From: Peteryoungia algae
Lineage (GTDB): Bacteria; Pseudomonadota; Alphaproteobacteria; Rhizobiales; Rhizobiaceae
Reading direction: 5' to 3'
DNA length: 64,000 bases
NCBI RefSeq assembly: GCF_030369675.1
Contig: NZ_CP128477.1
Coordinates: 3,173,501-3,237,500 of the forward strand
Both the position numbers and the translations under genes were made by a program. Each line of letters starts with the position of its first letter. Position 1 is the stretch's first letter. The notes under the pieces are model-generated. The model was not told the DNA's origin. It did not search any database and saw only the letters and a program-made list of their open reading frames with translations. Of the stretch, positions 30,569 to 38,438 are shown in pieces.

Positions 30569-31303
30569 TCAGGCGCTCCTGACGTTTCGGGCGACCACAG
30601 CTTCGGCAGGCGCGATCGCATCAGGCGTCCCGACGGTGAGCCACTGACCCTTGAGGCCTGTGCCGTACAGGCGACCGGCGGCAATCGCACGATCGAAATA
30701 GATGTTGAGGTTGAAGGGACCCTCGGGCGCGTCGTCGAGCATATGCGGCATCAGCACCAGTGCCCCGGCATACACGACCGGATTCGCGGCCCCGGGGACA
30801 TGGCGGGTGAGCCGACCATCTTGCGCCATCGAAAAATCGTTCTTGCCGTTGTGACCCGTGGTCTGGTCCTGTTCGACGCAGAGCATCGACATGTCCATGC
30901 GAGAGGCATCGAACTGTTTCGCAAGCTTGGAAAGGTTGTCCGGCTCACCGTCCGGTTCGCCGACCCAGAAGAGGTCGGCATTCATCACCAGAGCAGGCTG
31001 ATCCCGGTCGAGCAATTTGAGCCCTTTCGCCAGGCCGCCGCCGGAGTCCATTAGCCGGTCGCGTTCGTCCGAGATCCGGATCTCGACGCGCTTTTCCTTT
31101 GCCAGATGCGTTTCCATCTGGTCGGCATGATGGTGGACATTGACGACGATCGTCCTCACCCCGGCGGCAATCAGCGCGTCGAGCACATAATCGATCATCG
31201 GCTTTCCACCGATGCGGACCAGCGGTTTCGGCATCGTCTCTGTAATGGGGCGCATCCGCGTACCGAGTCCGGCCGCCAGCACCATGGCTTGCTTGATGAT
31301 CAT
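30569..31303 (-). CDS. murU: N-acetylmuramate-1-phosphate uridylyltransferase (MurU-like nucleotidyltransferase)
   Basis: The 244-aa protein is a sugar-phosphate nucleotidyltransferase with the signature MVLAAGLGTRMRPITETMPKPL and the metal-site NADLFWV. Genes of this type beside AmgK are MurU, which converts MurNAc-1-P to UDP-MurNAc in cell-wall recycling (known in Pseudomonas and Caulobacter). Its start lies 5 nt after the tsaE-amgK stop and its stop 1 nt before addB. A generic hexose nucleotidyltransferase remains possible, but the context favours MurU. Confidence 0.85.
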   Translation of the reverse strand: MIIKQAMVLAAGLGTRMRPITETMPKPLVRIGGKPMIDYVLDALIAAGVRTIVVNVHHHADQMETHLAKEKRVEIRISDERDRLMDSGGGLAKGLKLLDRDQPALVMNADLFWVGEPDGEPDNLSKLAKQFDASRMDMSMLCVEQDQTTGHNGKNDFSMAQDGRLTRHVPGAANPVVYAGALVLMPHMLDDAPEGPFNLNIYFDRAIAAGRLYGTGLKGQWLTVGTPDAIAPAEAVVARNVRSA

Positions 31304-31308
31304 CTCTT

Positions 31309-32838
31309 TCAGGCCGGTGATTCGGGAAGTTCGATTCCAGCCTCTATGCACCAGTTCCGCAAGGGGGCGAGGACCGGATGTTCGAAAGCAACCGCGAGAT
31401 GCCAGAGCGTGCGAGGAAGATGGCGCATGTAGCCGGGCTTTGCGTCTCGATCCCTGAGGCGCACCCAGAGCCCGTTCAGCTTGCAGGCCCGCTGCGCAGA
31501 CATGATCGCCCAGCTCTTCAGGAAGGCAGCTTCATCGAAGCTCGATATCCTTGCTCGCGCAGAAAGATAATCGGCCATCAATTGATCCATGAGGGCGCGC
31601 TCGATTGTGACCCGCGCATCCTGGACCAACGAGACCACATCATAGGCCGCCGGCCCGATCATGGCATCCTGGAAGTCGATCAATCCGACCCTGTCATGCC
31701 CCTCGCGATCCCCCCGCCAGAGGATGTTCGGCGAATGGAAATCGCGGAGCACGATCGATGTGTCGGCATTCGCCAGCTCGTCGATCAGATGATCCCATAT
31801 GTCGAGATAGCGTTCGCGCTCTGCCGTCGAGACCGCCTGGCCACCGCGTTTCCAGGGGAGGTGCCAGTCCAGCAGCAACTCGACCTCGAATTTCATCGCA
31901 GCACGATCAAAGTCCGGGATGATATGGTGGTGCCCGCCGGGGATGATGATCTCGCGCTCGAAGGGCGTATCATGAATGGCGGCAAGACAGGCGGCACTGG
32001 CACGATACCGTTCGGCAATCGGTTTGCCGAGATTGTCCAGAACGCCCTCTTCTCCGAGGTCTTCTAACAGAAGCAGTCCGGCATCGAGTTCCTGCGCCAG
32101 CACTGCGGGAGCTGCGAAACCCCGCTCCCTGAGCGCCTGTCCGATCGCGACAAAGGGGCGGACATCTTCTGCCAGATGCACCAACTGCGAATAGGGCTTG
32201 CCATCACGGATTGGCGGACCATTCGGCCGCTTTGGCGCATCCATCAGTACAAGCCGCGTGGTCCCGTTGGCCGGATAGACTGACTCATAGGCACGGTTGG
32301 ATGCGTCACCGGTGAGGTGGCGCCTGTGCATGCCGATGTAACCGTTGTCCTCGAGAAATCGGCGGATGTCCATCACACGCCGCAGCCGGGCAAGTTTCGC
32401 TTCCGGTGCCTGGATTGTCAGATTGCGCCCACCGTCCGGAGCGAATTGAAATGTGATCCCGACATGGTTCTTCGGCAGCGCGCTGCCCGCCTTGTCGGGC
32501 CATTCGATGAGGCAGATGCCGTCTGCCAGTGCCTCGTCAAGACCCAGCTCGTCGAGCTCGCTTGGGTCAGACAGCCGGTAGAGATCGAAATGCGCGACGC
32601 GGATGCTGAGGTTGTAGTTCTGAACAAGAGTGAAGGTCGGGCTCGGAACTTCCAGTTCCGGGTCCCCCGCCATGGCTCGGATCAAGGCGCGGCTCAGCGT
32701 GGATTTCCCGGCGCCGAGATCACCCTCCAGGGCGATGCAGTCGCCGACTTGGAGGGCGAGAAGCAAGTCCTCGCCGAACAGTGCGGTGGCACGGTCGTCG
32801 GCGAGGTGGATAGTAAGCGGGGTGGCCTCGGCGCTCAT
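31309..32838 (-). CDS. tsaE-amgK: Fusion: tRNA t6A ATPase TsaE + anomeric MurNAc/GlcNAc kinase AmgK
   Basis: The 509-aa protein has two domains. Residues about 1-155 are TsaE, the P-loop ATPase of the t6A tRNA modification complex, with ALEGDLGAGKSTLSRAL and ELEVPSPTFTLVQNY. Residues about 170-509 are an aminoglycoside-phosphotransferase-type sugar kinase, with the catalytic-type IVLRDFHSPNILW and the metal-site GLIDFQDAMIGP. The kinase domain matches AmgK, which phosphorylates MurNAc at C1 and feeds MurU, encoded next. The ATG at 32838 overlaps the divL stop (ATGA). Such fusions occur in other Rhizobiales. Confidence 0.9.
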   Translation of the reverse strand: MSAEATPLTIHLADDRATALFGEDLLLALQVGDCIALEGDLGAGKSTLSRALIRAMAGDPELEVPSPTFTLVQNYNLSIRVAHFDLYRLSDPSELDELGLDEALADGICLIEWPDKAGSALPKNHVGITFQFAPDGGRNLTIQAPEAKLARLRRVMDIRRFLEDNGYIGMHRRHLTGDASNRAYESVYPANGTTRLVLMDAPKRPNGPPIRDGKPYSQLVHLAEDVRPFVAIGQALRERGFAAPAVLAQELDAGLLLLEDLGEEGVLDNLGKPIAERYRASAACLAAIHDTPFEREIIIPGGHHHIIPDFDRAAMKFEVELLLDWHLPWKRGGQAVSTAERERYLDIWDHLIDELANADTSIVLRDFHSPNILWRGDREGHDRVGLIDFQDAMIGPAAYDVVSLVQDARVTIERALMDQLMADYLSARARISSFDEAAFLKSWAIMSAQRACKLNGLWVRLRDRDAKPGYMRHLPRTLWHLAVAFEHPVLAPLRNWCIEAGIELPESPA

Positions 32839-35420
32839 TCGGCGGCGGCGATCAACTGCGGTAGACTGGCAGAGGGAATTCGGCAATTGACCGTCGTCCC
32901 GTTTCCGGGCTCGCTTTCGATCTTGACGTCGCCATTGTGCAGATTGACGAAGCTTTGCACGATCGAAAGGCCAAGGCCTGGCCCGCTCCGCTTGCCGCCC
33001 CTTGCGCTTGTCGAGAAGCGGTCGAAGGCCGAGGAGACGAGATCCGCGCTCATGCCGCAGCCGCTGTCGCGGACCGAAAAGACGAAGTCATCGGCTTCTC
33101 TCCAGCACTTCATCGAGACAACCGAGCCTTCGGGGGCGTAGTTCACGGCATTGGTGAGGATCTTGATGAGGATCTGCTTCAACCGCTGCCGGTCGGCAAT
33201 CATATTGCCGAGCTGCGCCGGAGCGGCGATCTCCAGCGTCACGCCGCCCTCCTGCAGACGGTCGGTCATCTGCATCGAGACATCATCGAGAAGGTCACTA
33301 AGATCGATTTCAGAATAGTCGAGCTGCATGATGCCGGCATCGACCGTTGCGAGATCGAGAATGTCGTTGACGATGGTCAGGAGCACCGAAGACGAGGTCG
33401 AGATATGGTCGATGTATTCGGCCTGACGCTCGTTGAGCGGGCCGATTGTCGGGGTCTTGAGCAGATCGGTGAAGCCGATAATGTTGGTGAGAGGCGAGCG
33501 CAATTCGTAGGAGACGTGCTGGACGAAGTCGTTCTTCAGCTCGTCGGCCTTCTGCAGCGCCTCGTTTTTCTCCTTGAGTGCCCGCTCCGCACGAACACTG
33601 TCCGTCATGTTGACGAAGGTCAGCATGGTCTGCGCATTTGGCAGCGGCGTCACGGCGTAATCGAGCACGAGGCCCGAATAGAGTTCCAGCGTGCCCTGGC
33701 TCGAAGGTCGCTCGTCCTCGAAGCTCGTGATCATCTTGCCGAAGGCCTTCCAGCCATCAGGCTTGTCATAGGACGGGCCGCAGGCCGCTTCGAGCAGGCG
33801 TATATGCGTCCCGAAGGCGGCCTGCGCCTCGGTGATACCCCAGAGCGCGCGGAAGGCGGGGTTGGAGAGCTGGATTCGGCCATCGGGCCCGAAAACGGCT
33901 ACGCCTTCCGACAGATGGTCGATGGTTTCGCCTTGAACCTGGACCAGCGTGTTGTAGCGGGTTTCCAGATTGACCTGCTCTGTGAGGTTTTCGAAGACCC
34001 AGGTCGCGCCGCCCTGCGGGTGCGCAGATGCAATCACGCGAAGCGTCTGTCCGTTTGGCAGATGCCAGAGATCCGTCTGCGTCTCCAGCGCGCGATAGAC
34101 CGAGAGGCAGTTTTCCTTCCACGCTTTCCAGCTCAGCTGTTCCGGCAGCTTGTGCGCTGCCCGAAGCCGGTCGAGCAGTTCGGCATGATCGGGCCGGCTT
34201 TCGAGGAATTTGGCTTCGAGGCCCCAAAGCTGCTGGAAGGCCTGGTTGTAGAACTGCAGGCTGCGGTCGGCGTCGAAGATCGCGACCGGCGTGGCCAGAT
34301 GGTCCAGCGTATCGGCATGGCTCTTGAGCGTTCGGGTGAGTTCTTCCCGAAGGGTCTCGGCCGAGGAGACATCGATCGCCATGCCGCAGGAACCCGTCGG
34401 GCCACGAACATCGACCACGTCGAAGTAGGTGCGCGCGCCGCGCACGGCTGTCGAGACCGTGTCGTGGAACGGCGATTCCGGAGTTGCCGACGCCTTGATC
34501 TTCTCGCGGGTCAGGGTGCCCAAGATCTCGCGCCCTTCCTGAACCGCCAGTTGGGGCGAGGAAGCCTCGGCGGCATCGCTGTAGGCCTGGTTGACCCAGA
34601 CGAGACGACCTTCGGCATCTCTTTGCCAGACCGGCTGTTCGATCGAATCAAGCAGCGACTCGAAGGTCGCAATCGAGCTCCGAAGGCGATTTCGTTCAAT
34701 CTTCAGCTCGGCGAGTTCCGCCCGCAGGTTGTCGAGAGCGACAAAATGCGCATAGGCGCGGCCGCCATAGAGATTGCCTTGGACATCGAGCACTTCGCCG
34801 CGCTGGGTCTCCACCACCAGCTCGAAGGACTTGGCATGCAGGCGCAAAGCTTCGATGGCGCGTTCGACCTCGGTTGCTGACTGCGGTTTCAACCATCGCC
34901 CGAATGCCAGGAAATCCGGATCCTGCTGTGGGGCACCCGTTTCGGCGGGAAGCTGGCCGAGCAGTTCTGCCTTGCCGTTGTGGCCTTCCCAGATCACGGT
35001 GCGCCGGTTCTTGTCGGCAATAAGGGTCTGGTAGCGGGAAATCTTGTACTGGCTGTCGGAATAGGCGGAGCGCAGTTCGCGGACCTCGACGTCGAGCCTG
35101 TTGCGCTGCCGAAGGAGCACTGCGGCGAAGATGAGGGAAGCGGAAATCGTGCCCAAAAGCACCGCATAACCCGCCACATCGATGCTGTCGAAGGCAGGGA
35201 CTGGTGCGCCGGCAGATTGTGCAAGAACGATTCCAGGGGCGAGGAAGCCGGCAAGGGCGCTGCCGCAGGTCAACAAGCGTCGCATTGCTGCCACGGCGGG
35301 GCGCTGTGCCACTTTACGCAGCACACTCGTCGTCAGGTCTGTAGCTGGCCGCCAGAGGCTTGGAAAACCGGCCGTCATAGCCGTATCCCGCTGACGCGGG
35401 GCGCGTTGATGTACCGACAT
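32835..35420 (-). CDS. divL: DivL-type PAS-domain pseudo-histidine kinase (H-box Tyr)
   Basis: DivL controls the CckA-ChpT-CtrA phosphorelay that times replication and polarity in alphaproteobacteria. The 861-aa protein has N-terminal hydrophobic segments (residues about 49-68 and 83-103), a coiled coil, and three or more PAS-like regions (about 250-590). The DHp H-box reads HVSYELRSPLTNIIGF: Tyr638 replaces the phospho-accepting His, the hallmark of DivL. The ATPase is intact (ILTNAVNYAPEG, DSGCGM, GPGLGLSIV). ATG 35420 or ATG 35378 may start. It heads the tsaE-amgK/murU/addBA operon. Confidence 0.88.
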   Translation of the reverse strand: MSVHQRAPRQRDTAMTAGFPSLWRPATDLTTSVLRKVAQRPAVAAMRRLLTCGSALAGFLAPGIVLAQSAGAPVPAFDSIDVAGYAVLLGTISASLIFAAVLLRQRNRLDVEVRELRSAYSDSQYKISRYQTLIADKNRRTVIWEGHNGKAELLGQLPAETGAPQQDPDFLAFGRWLKPQSATEVERAIEALRLHAKSFELVVETQRGEVLDVQGNLYGGRAYAHFVALDNLRAELAELKIERNRLRSSIATFESLLDSIEQPVWQRDAEGRLVWVNQAYSDAAEASSPQLAVQEGREILGTLTREKIKASATPESPFHDTVSTAVRGARTYFDVVDVRGPTGSCGMAIDVSSAETLREELTRTLKSHADTLDHLATPVAIFDADRSLQFYNQAFQQLWGLEAKFLESRPDHAELLDRLRAAHKLPEQLSWKAWKENCLSVYRALETQTDLWHLPNGQTLRVIASAHPQGGATWVFENLTEQVNLETRYNTLVQVQGETIDHLSEGVAVFGPDGRIQLSNPAFRALWGITEAQAAFGTHIRLLEAACGPSYDKPDGWKAFGKMITSFEDERPSSQGTLELYSGLVLDYAVTPLPNAQTMLTFVNMTDSVRAERALKEKNEALQKADELKNDFVQHVSYELRSPLTNIIGFTDLLKTPTIGPLNERQAEYIDHISTSSSVLLTIVNDILDLATVDAGIMQLDYSEIDLSDLLDDVSMQMTDRLQEGGVTLEIAAPAQLGNMIADRQRLKQILIKILTNAVNYAPEGSVVSMKCWREADDFVFSVRDSGCGMSADLVSSAFDRFSTSARGGKRSGPGLGLSIVQSFVNLHNGDVKIESEPGNGTTVNCRIPSASLPQLIAAAE

Positions 35421-35553
35421 TTTCGGTCTGTCTCCGTCTTATTATGTGCCGCATCGTCGACAAGACATCCGTATCCGCGGACCGCTCGTGCAGTTCACGA
35501 ATCAAGTCCAAAAACAATACCTTCGATGGATAGGGTCGGGAAGGCCGGGCCCC

Positions 35554-35587
35554 AAAAAAGAAAGCGGCGCCCTTGTCAAGGCGCCGC
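35554..35587 (-). terminator. ahcY terminator
   Basis: On the minus strand GCGGCGCC (35587-35580) pairs with GGCGCCGC (35571-35564), followed by TTTCTTTTTT (35563-35554). The rest of the 35421-35618 gap holds the divL leader, with no other gene seen. Confidence 0.88.
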
Positions 35588-35618
35588 CTACTAGATGTAG
35601 ATATTATCCAGCTATAAT

Positions 35619-37016
35619 TTAATAGCGATAGTGTTCAGACTTGAACGGACCCTGTGCCGTGACGCCGATATAGGCCGCCTGTTCGTCGGAAAGCTGTGTC
35701 AGCTTCACGCCGAGCTTCTCGAGATGCAGACGAGCGACCTTTTCGTCGAGGTGCTTCGGCAGGACGTAGACGCCCGGCTTGTATTCATCCTTCTTCGCAA
35801 ACAGCTCGATCTGGCCGAGAACCTGGTTCGTGAACGAGGCCGACATGACGAAGGACGGATGTCCCGTCGCGTTGCCGAGGTTCAGAAGGCGGCCTTCCGA
35901 AAGCAGGATCATGCGGTTGCCCTTCGGGAACTCGATCATGTCGACCTGCGGCTTGATGTTCGTCCACTTCAGGTTCTTCAGCGACGCGACCTGGATCTCG
36001 TTGTCGAAGTGGCCGATGTTGCCGACGATCGCCATGTCCTTCATCTCGCGCATGTGTTCGATGCGGATGACGTCCTTGTTGCCGGTGGTGGTGATGAAGA
36101 TGTCGGCCGAGGAAACGACGTCCTCGAGCGTGACCACTTCAAAGCCGTCCATGGCGGCCTGCAGCGCGCAGATCGGATCGACTTCCGTCACCTTCACGCG
36201 GGCGCCGGCGCCGCGGAGCGATGCGGCCGAACCCTTGCCGACGTCACCATAACCACAAACAACGGCGACCTTGCCGGCCATCATCACGTCGGTGCCGCGG
36301 CGAATGCCGTCGACCAGCGATTCCTTGCAGCCATACTTGTTGTCGAACTTCGACTTTGTGACGGAATCGTTGACGTTGATCGCCGGGAAGGGAAGAAGGC
36401 CCTTCTTGGCGAGTTCGTACAGACGATGAACGCCGGTCGTCGTTTCTTCGGTCACGCCCTGGATGGCGTCGCGCTGCTTGGTGAACCAGCCGGGCGTTGC
36501 AGCCAGGCGCTTCTTGATCTGCGCGACCAGGATTTCTTCCTCTTCCGACTGCGGATTGGAAAGAACGTCCTCGCCAGCTTCGGCGCGGGCGCCGAGCAGG
36601 ATGTACATGGTGGCATCGCCGCCGTCATCGAGGATCATGTTGGACAGGCCGCCATCGGTCCACTGGAAGATCTTGTCGGTATATTCCCAGTAGTCTGTGA
36701 GCGATTCGCCCTTGATCGCGAAGACCGGAATGCCGGCGGCAGCGATGGCAGCCGCCGCATGGTCCTGGGTCGAGAAGATGTTGCAGGATGCCCAGCGCAC
36801 TTCGGCGCCGAGAGCCACGAGCGTCTCGATCAGCACGGCGGTCTGGATGGTCATGTGCAGCGAACCGGTAATGCGCGCACCCTTCAGCGGCTGGCTGACG
36901 CCGAATTCTTCACGGCAGGCCATGAGGCCCGGCATTTCGGTTTCGGCGATGCTGATTTCCTTGCGGCCGAAATCGGCAAGACCGATATCTGCGATCACGT
37001 AATCATGTTTGCTCAT
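35619..37016 (-). CDS. ahcY: Adenosylhomocysteinase
   Basis: AhcY hydrolyses S-adenosylhomocysteine to adenosine and homocysteine, clearing the inhibitor left by methyl transfer. The 465-aa protein has the NAD-binding loop [18 protein letters not shown] and [35 protein letters not shown] and the C-terminal KSEHYRY are present. I chose ATG 37016 ([12 protein letters not shown]); the open extension to 37136 lacks family similarity and overlaps the leader. A palindromic operator lies 124 bp upstream. Confidence 0.98.
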   Translation of the reverse strand: MSKHDYVIADIGLADFGRKEISIAETEMPGLMACREEFGVSQPLKGARITGSLHMTIQTAVLIETLVALGAEVRWASCNIFSTQDHAAAAIAAAGIPVFAIKGESLTDYWEYTDKIFQWTDGGLSNMILDDGGDATMYILLGARAEAGEDVLSNPQSEEEEILVAQIKKRLAATPGWFTKQRDAIQGVTEETTTGVHRLYELAKKGLLPFPAINVNDSVTKSKFDNKYGCKESLVDGIRRGTDVMMAGKVAVVCGYGDVGKGSAASLRGAGARVKVTEVDPICALQAAMDGFEVVTLEDVVSSADIFITTTGNKDVIRIEHMREMKDMAIVGNIGHFDNEIQVASLKNLKWTNIKPQVDMIEFPKGNRMILLSEGRLLNLGNATGHPSFVMSASFTNQVLGQIELFAKKDEYKPGVYVLPKHLDEKVARLHLEKLGVKLTQLSDEQAAYIGVTAQGPFKSEHYRY

Positions 37017-37040
37017 GGGATTCTCCGGCTGGATGCGACC

Positions 37041-37097
37041 CGATCCGCATTGGATGCGGATGGTTTGACTGGCTCTCCCGCAGATTTGTCTGCGGGG
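37041..37097 (-). promoter_or_regulatory. Two hairpins in the ahcY leader
   Basis: ATCCGCAT/ATGCGGAT (37044-37062) and CCCGCAGA/TCTGCGGG (37078-37097) form two stable stem-loops between the ahcY operator and its start codon. Neither is followed by a U-tract in the transcript direction. No match to the known SAH riboswitch sequence is evident. Confidence 0.35.
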
Positions 37098-37139
37098 CTT
37101 GTCTCGTCTTCTAGCAGGGAAAGGCATTCGACGCAATCT

Positions 37140-37169
37140 GACATAAAGAAGTCTTTATGTCTTTATGTC
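37140..37169. promoter_or_regulatory. Palindromic operator upstream of ahcY (SahR-like)
   Basis: GACATAAAGA (37140-37149) and TCTTTATGTC (37152-37161) are perfect inverted repeats around AG. A further direct copy of TCTTTATGTC follows at 37160-37169. ArsR-family SahR regulators are known to control SAH/methionine genes in proteobacteria; that this is their site is inference from position and symmetry. Confidence 0.55.
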
Positions 37170-37177
37170 GCGATGCT

Positions 37178-37456
37178 TTACATCTCTTCACCGAAGCGAT
37201 CGGCGACGAGCGTCGCGAGCGCTTCCATCACATCGTGTGCCTGGTTGCCCGAAGCAGAGACGGAGATCGAGCAGCCGGGGCTCGCGGCGAGCATCATCAG
37301 CCCCATGATGGAAGTGCCGCCCACGGTCGTGCCATCTTTGGATACGCTGACCTTTGCATCGAACCCGCTTACCGTCTGGACGAATTTCGCGGAGGCTCGG
37401 GCATGCAGGCCGCGCTTGTTGATGATCAGGAGATCGCGCGAGATCGGATCAATCAT
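37178..37456 (-). CDS. ptsH: Phosphocarrier protein HPr of a regulatory PTS
   Basis: HPr is phosphorylated at a histidine by enzyme I and at a serine by HPr kinase. The 92-aa protein has INKRGLHARASAKFVQ (His18) and the regulatory serine in GGTSIMGLMML (Ser49). I chose ATG 37456, 4 nt after the EIIA stop; ATG 37492 would overlap that gene. No sugar permease is encoded nearby, so a regulatory rather than transport role is likely. It lies just upstream of the ahcY operator. Confidence 0.93.
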   Translation of the reverse strand: MIDPISRDLLIINKRGLHARASAKFVQTVSGFDAKVSVSKDGTTVGGTSIMGLMMLAASPGCSISVSASGNQAHDVMEALATLVADRFGEEM

Positions 37457-37460
37457 GACG

Positions 37461-37862
37461 TCACTTACCACTGAGAACACGGCTTGCGACATTGATATAT
37501 TTGCGCCCGGCCTCCGAGGCTTCGATGAGGGAGCGGTCCATGTCATTGTCGCCGCGGACACCGGCAAGCTTGATCAGCATGGGCAGGTTCACGCCGGCGA
37601 TCACTTCGATCCGACCCGTGTTCATGACTGATATGGCGAGGTTCGAGGGCGTGCCTCCGAACATGTCGGTCAGGATGATCACGCCGTGACCATCATCGGC
37701 ACGCAGCACGGCATCAAGAATATCCTGGCGACGCTGGTCCATATCGTCTTCGGGGCCGATGGAAACGGTCTCGATACATTTCTGTGGGCCTACGACATGT
37801 TCCACCGCATGGTGGAACTCTTCAGCCAGCTTGCCATGTGTGACAAGCACAAGTCCGATCAT
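37461..37862 (-). CDS. PTS EIIA, mannose family
   Basis: The 133-aa protein is a soluble mannose-type EIIA domain with the phosphorylatable His9 in MIGLVLVTHGKLAEEF and the TDMFGGTPSNLA motif. It accepts phosphate from HPr. ATG 37862 is preceded by GAGGC; an in-frame TTG two codons earlier is possible. A 117-bp gap separates it from hprK. In rhizobia this EIIA-HPr pair acts in signalling with HprK and ChvG/ChvI, as no IIB/IIC is present. Confidence 0.92.
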   Translation of the reverse strand: MIGLVLVTHGKLAEEFHHAVEHVVGPQKCIETVSIGPEDDMDQRRQDILDAVLRADDGHGVIILTDMFGGTPSNLAISVMNTGRIEVIAGVNLPMLIKLAGVRGDNDMDRSLIEASEAGRKYINVASRVLSGK

Positions 37863-37979
37863 TCTCAACTGCCTCTTAGCGTATCTCTCGCCAAATAGCT
37901 CAAGATTGGCGTTTCGTCCATCAGTGGGACGCCATCATGTCCATGAAAGCGCGAAGTGCAAGCCAAAACAGCGTGTGGC

Positions 37980-38438
37980 CTAGCCGTTCCCTTTCAGCGT
38001 CTGGATACGCGCGAAAATAAGGCTGAGTGGAAATCGGCTCCAGAGAGGCACCCGGATGGCCGGCAGTCGAATGCCGGGAGCCAGATTGGCTTTCTCATTG
38101 TCCGGCGGCAGTCGATCACCTTCGTTGGAGGGAACCGGCAAGACCGCGAAATGAATCTCGGCTTCTGCAACGTGGTCGACAGAGACGATGCCGGAATATC
38201 GGAGTTCGATCAGTCCACGAATTGCATCGGGGCAACTGGCGATGATCCTGTCCTCGTCTTGCAGAATAAGGACACGATCATCCGCAACCAGCGCGCCGGG
38301 CAGCTGCCGCAGCCGAGCTTCTGCCAGACAGTCGAAGGCGAGGCCCGATTTGCCGCCACCCGACGGCCCCAGATACAGGAGCCCGATGCCGTCAACGGTA
38401 ATAGCAGTGCCGTGAATGTTGGCAGGGGCCGTGTTCAC
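37980..38438 (-). CDS. hprK: Short HPr kinase/phosphorylase
   Basis: HprK phosphorylates and dephosphorylates Ser in HPr. This 152-aa protein keeps only the C-terminal catalytic domain, with P-loop YLGPSGGGKSGLAFD (residues 22-36) and LVADDRVLI. The N-terminal domain of firmicute HprK (about 130 residues) is absent, as in other alphaproteobacteria. It overlaps the chvG stop by 4 nt, so it is co-expressed with the ChvG sensor. Confidence 0.92.
   Translation of the reverse strand: MNTAPANIHGTAITVDGIGLLYLGPSGGGKSGLAFDCLAEARLRQLPGALVADDRVLILQDEDRIIASCPDAIRGLIELRYSGIVSVDHVAEAEIHFAVLPVPSNEGDRLPPDNEKANLAPGIRLPAIRVPLWSRFPLSLIFARIQTLKGNG

Noticed and set aside
32937..34880. A 647-codon open frame on the plus strand, antisense to divL
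   Set aside because: It mirrors the codon pattern of divL in GC-rich DNA, has no family motifs and lacks a sensible start region; divL on the other strand has full domain support.
37017..37177. SAH riboswitch before ahcY
   Set aside because: Hairpins are present, but the conserved core sequence of the known SAH riboswitch is not seen.
35631..37631. A 666-codon plus-strand frame opposite ahcY and ptsH
   Set aside because: It spans two well-supported genes and their control region, with His/Asp/Val-rich shadow composition and no recognisable domain.
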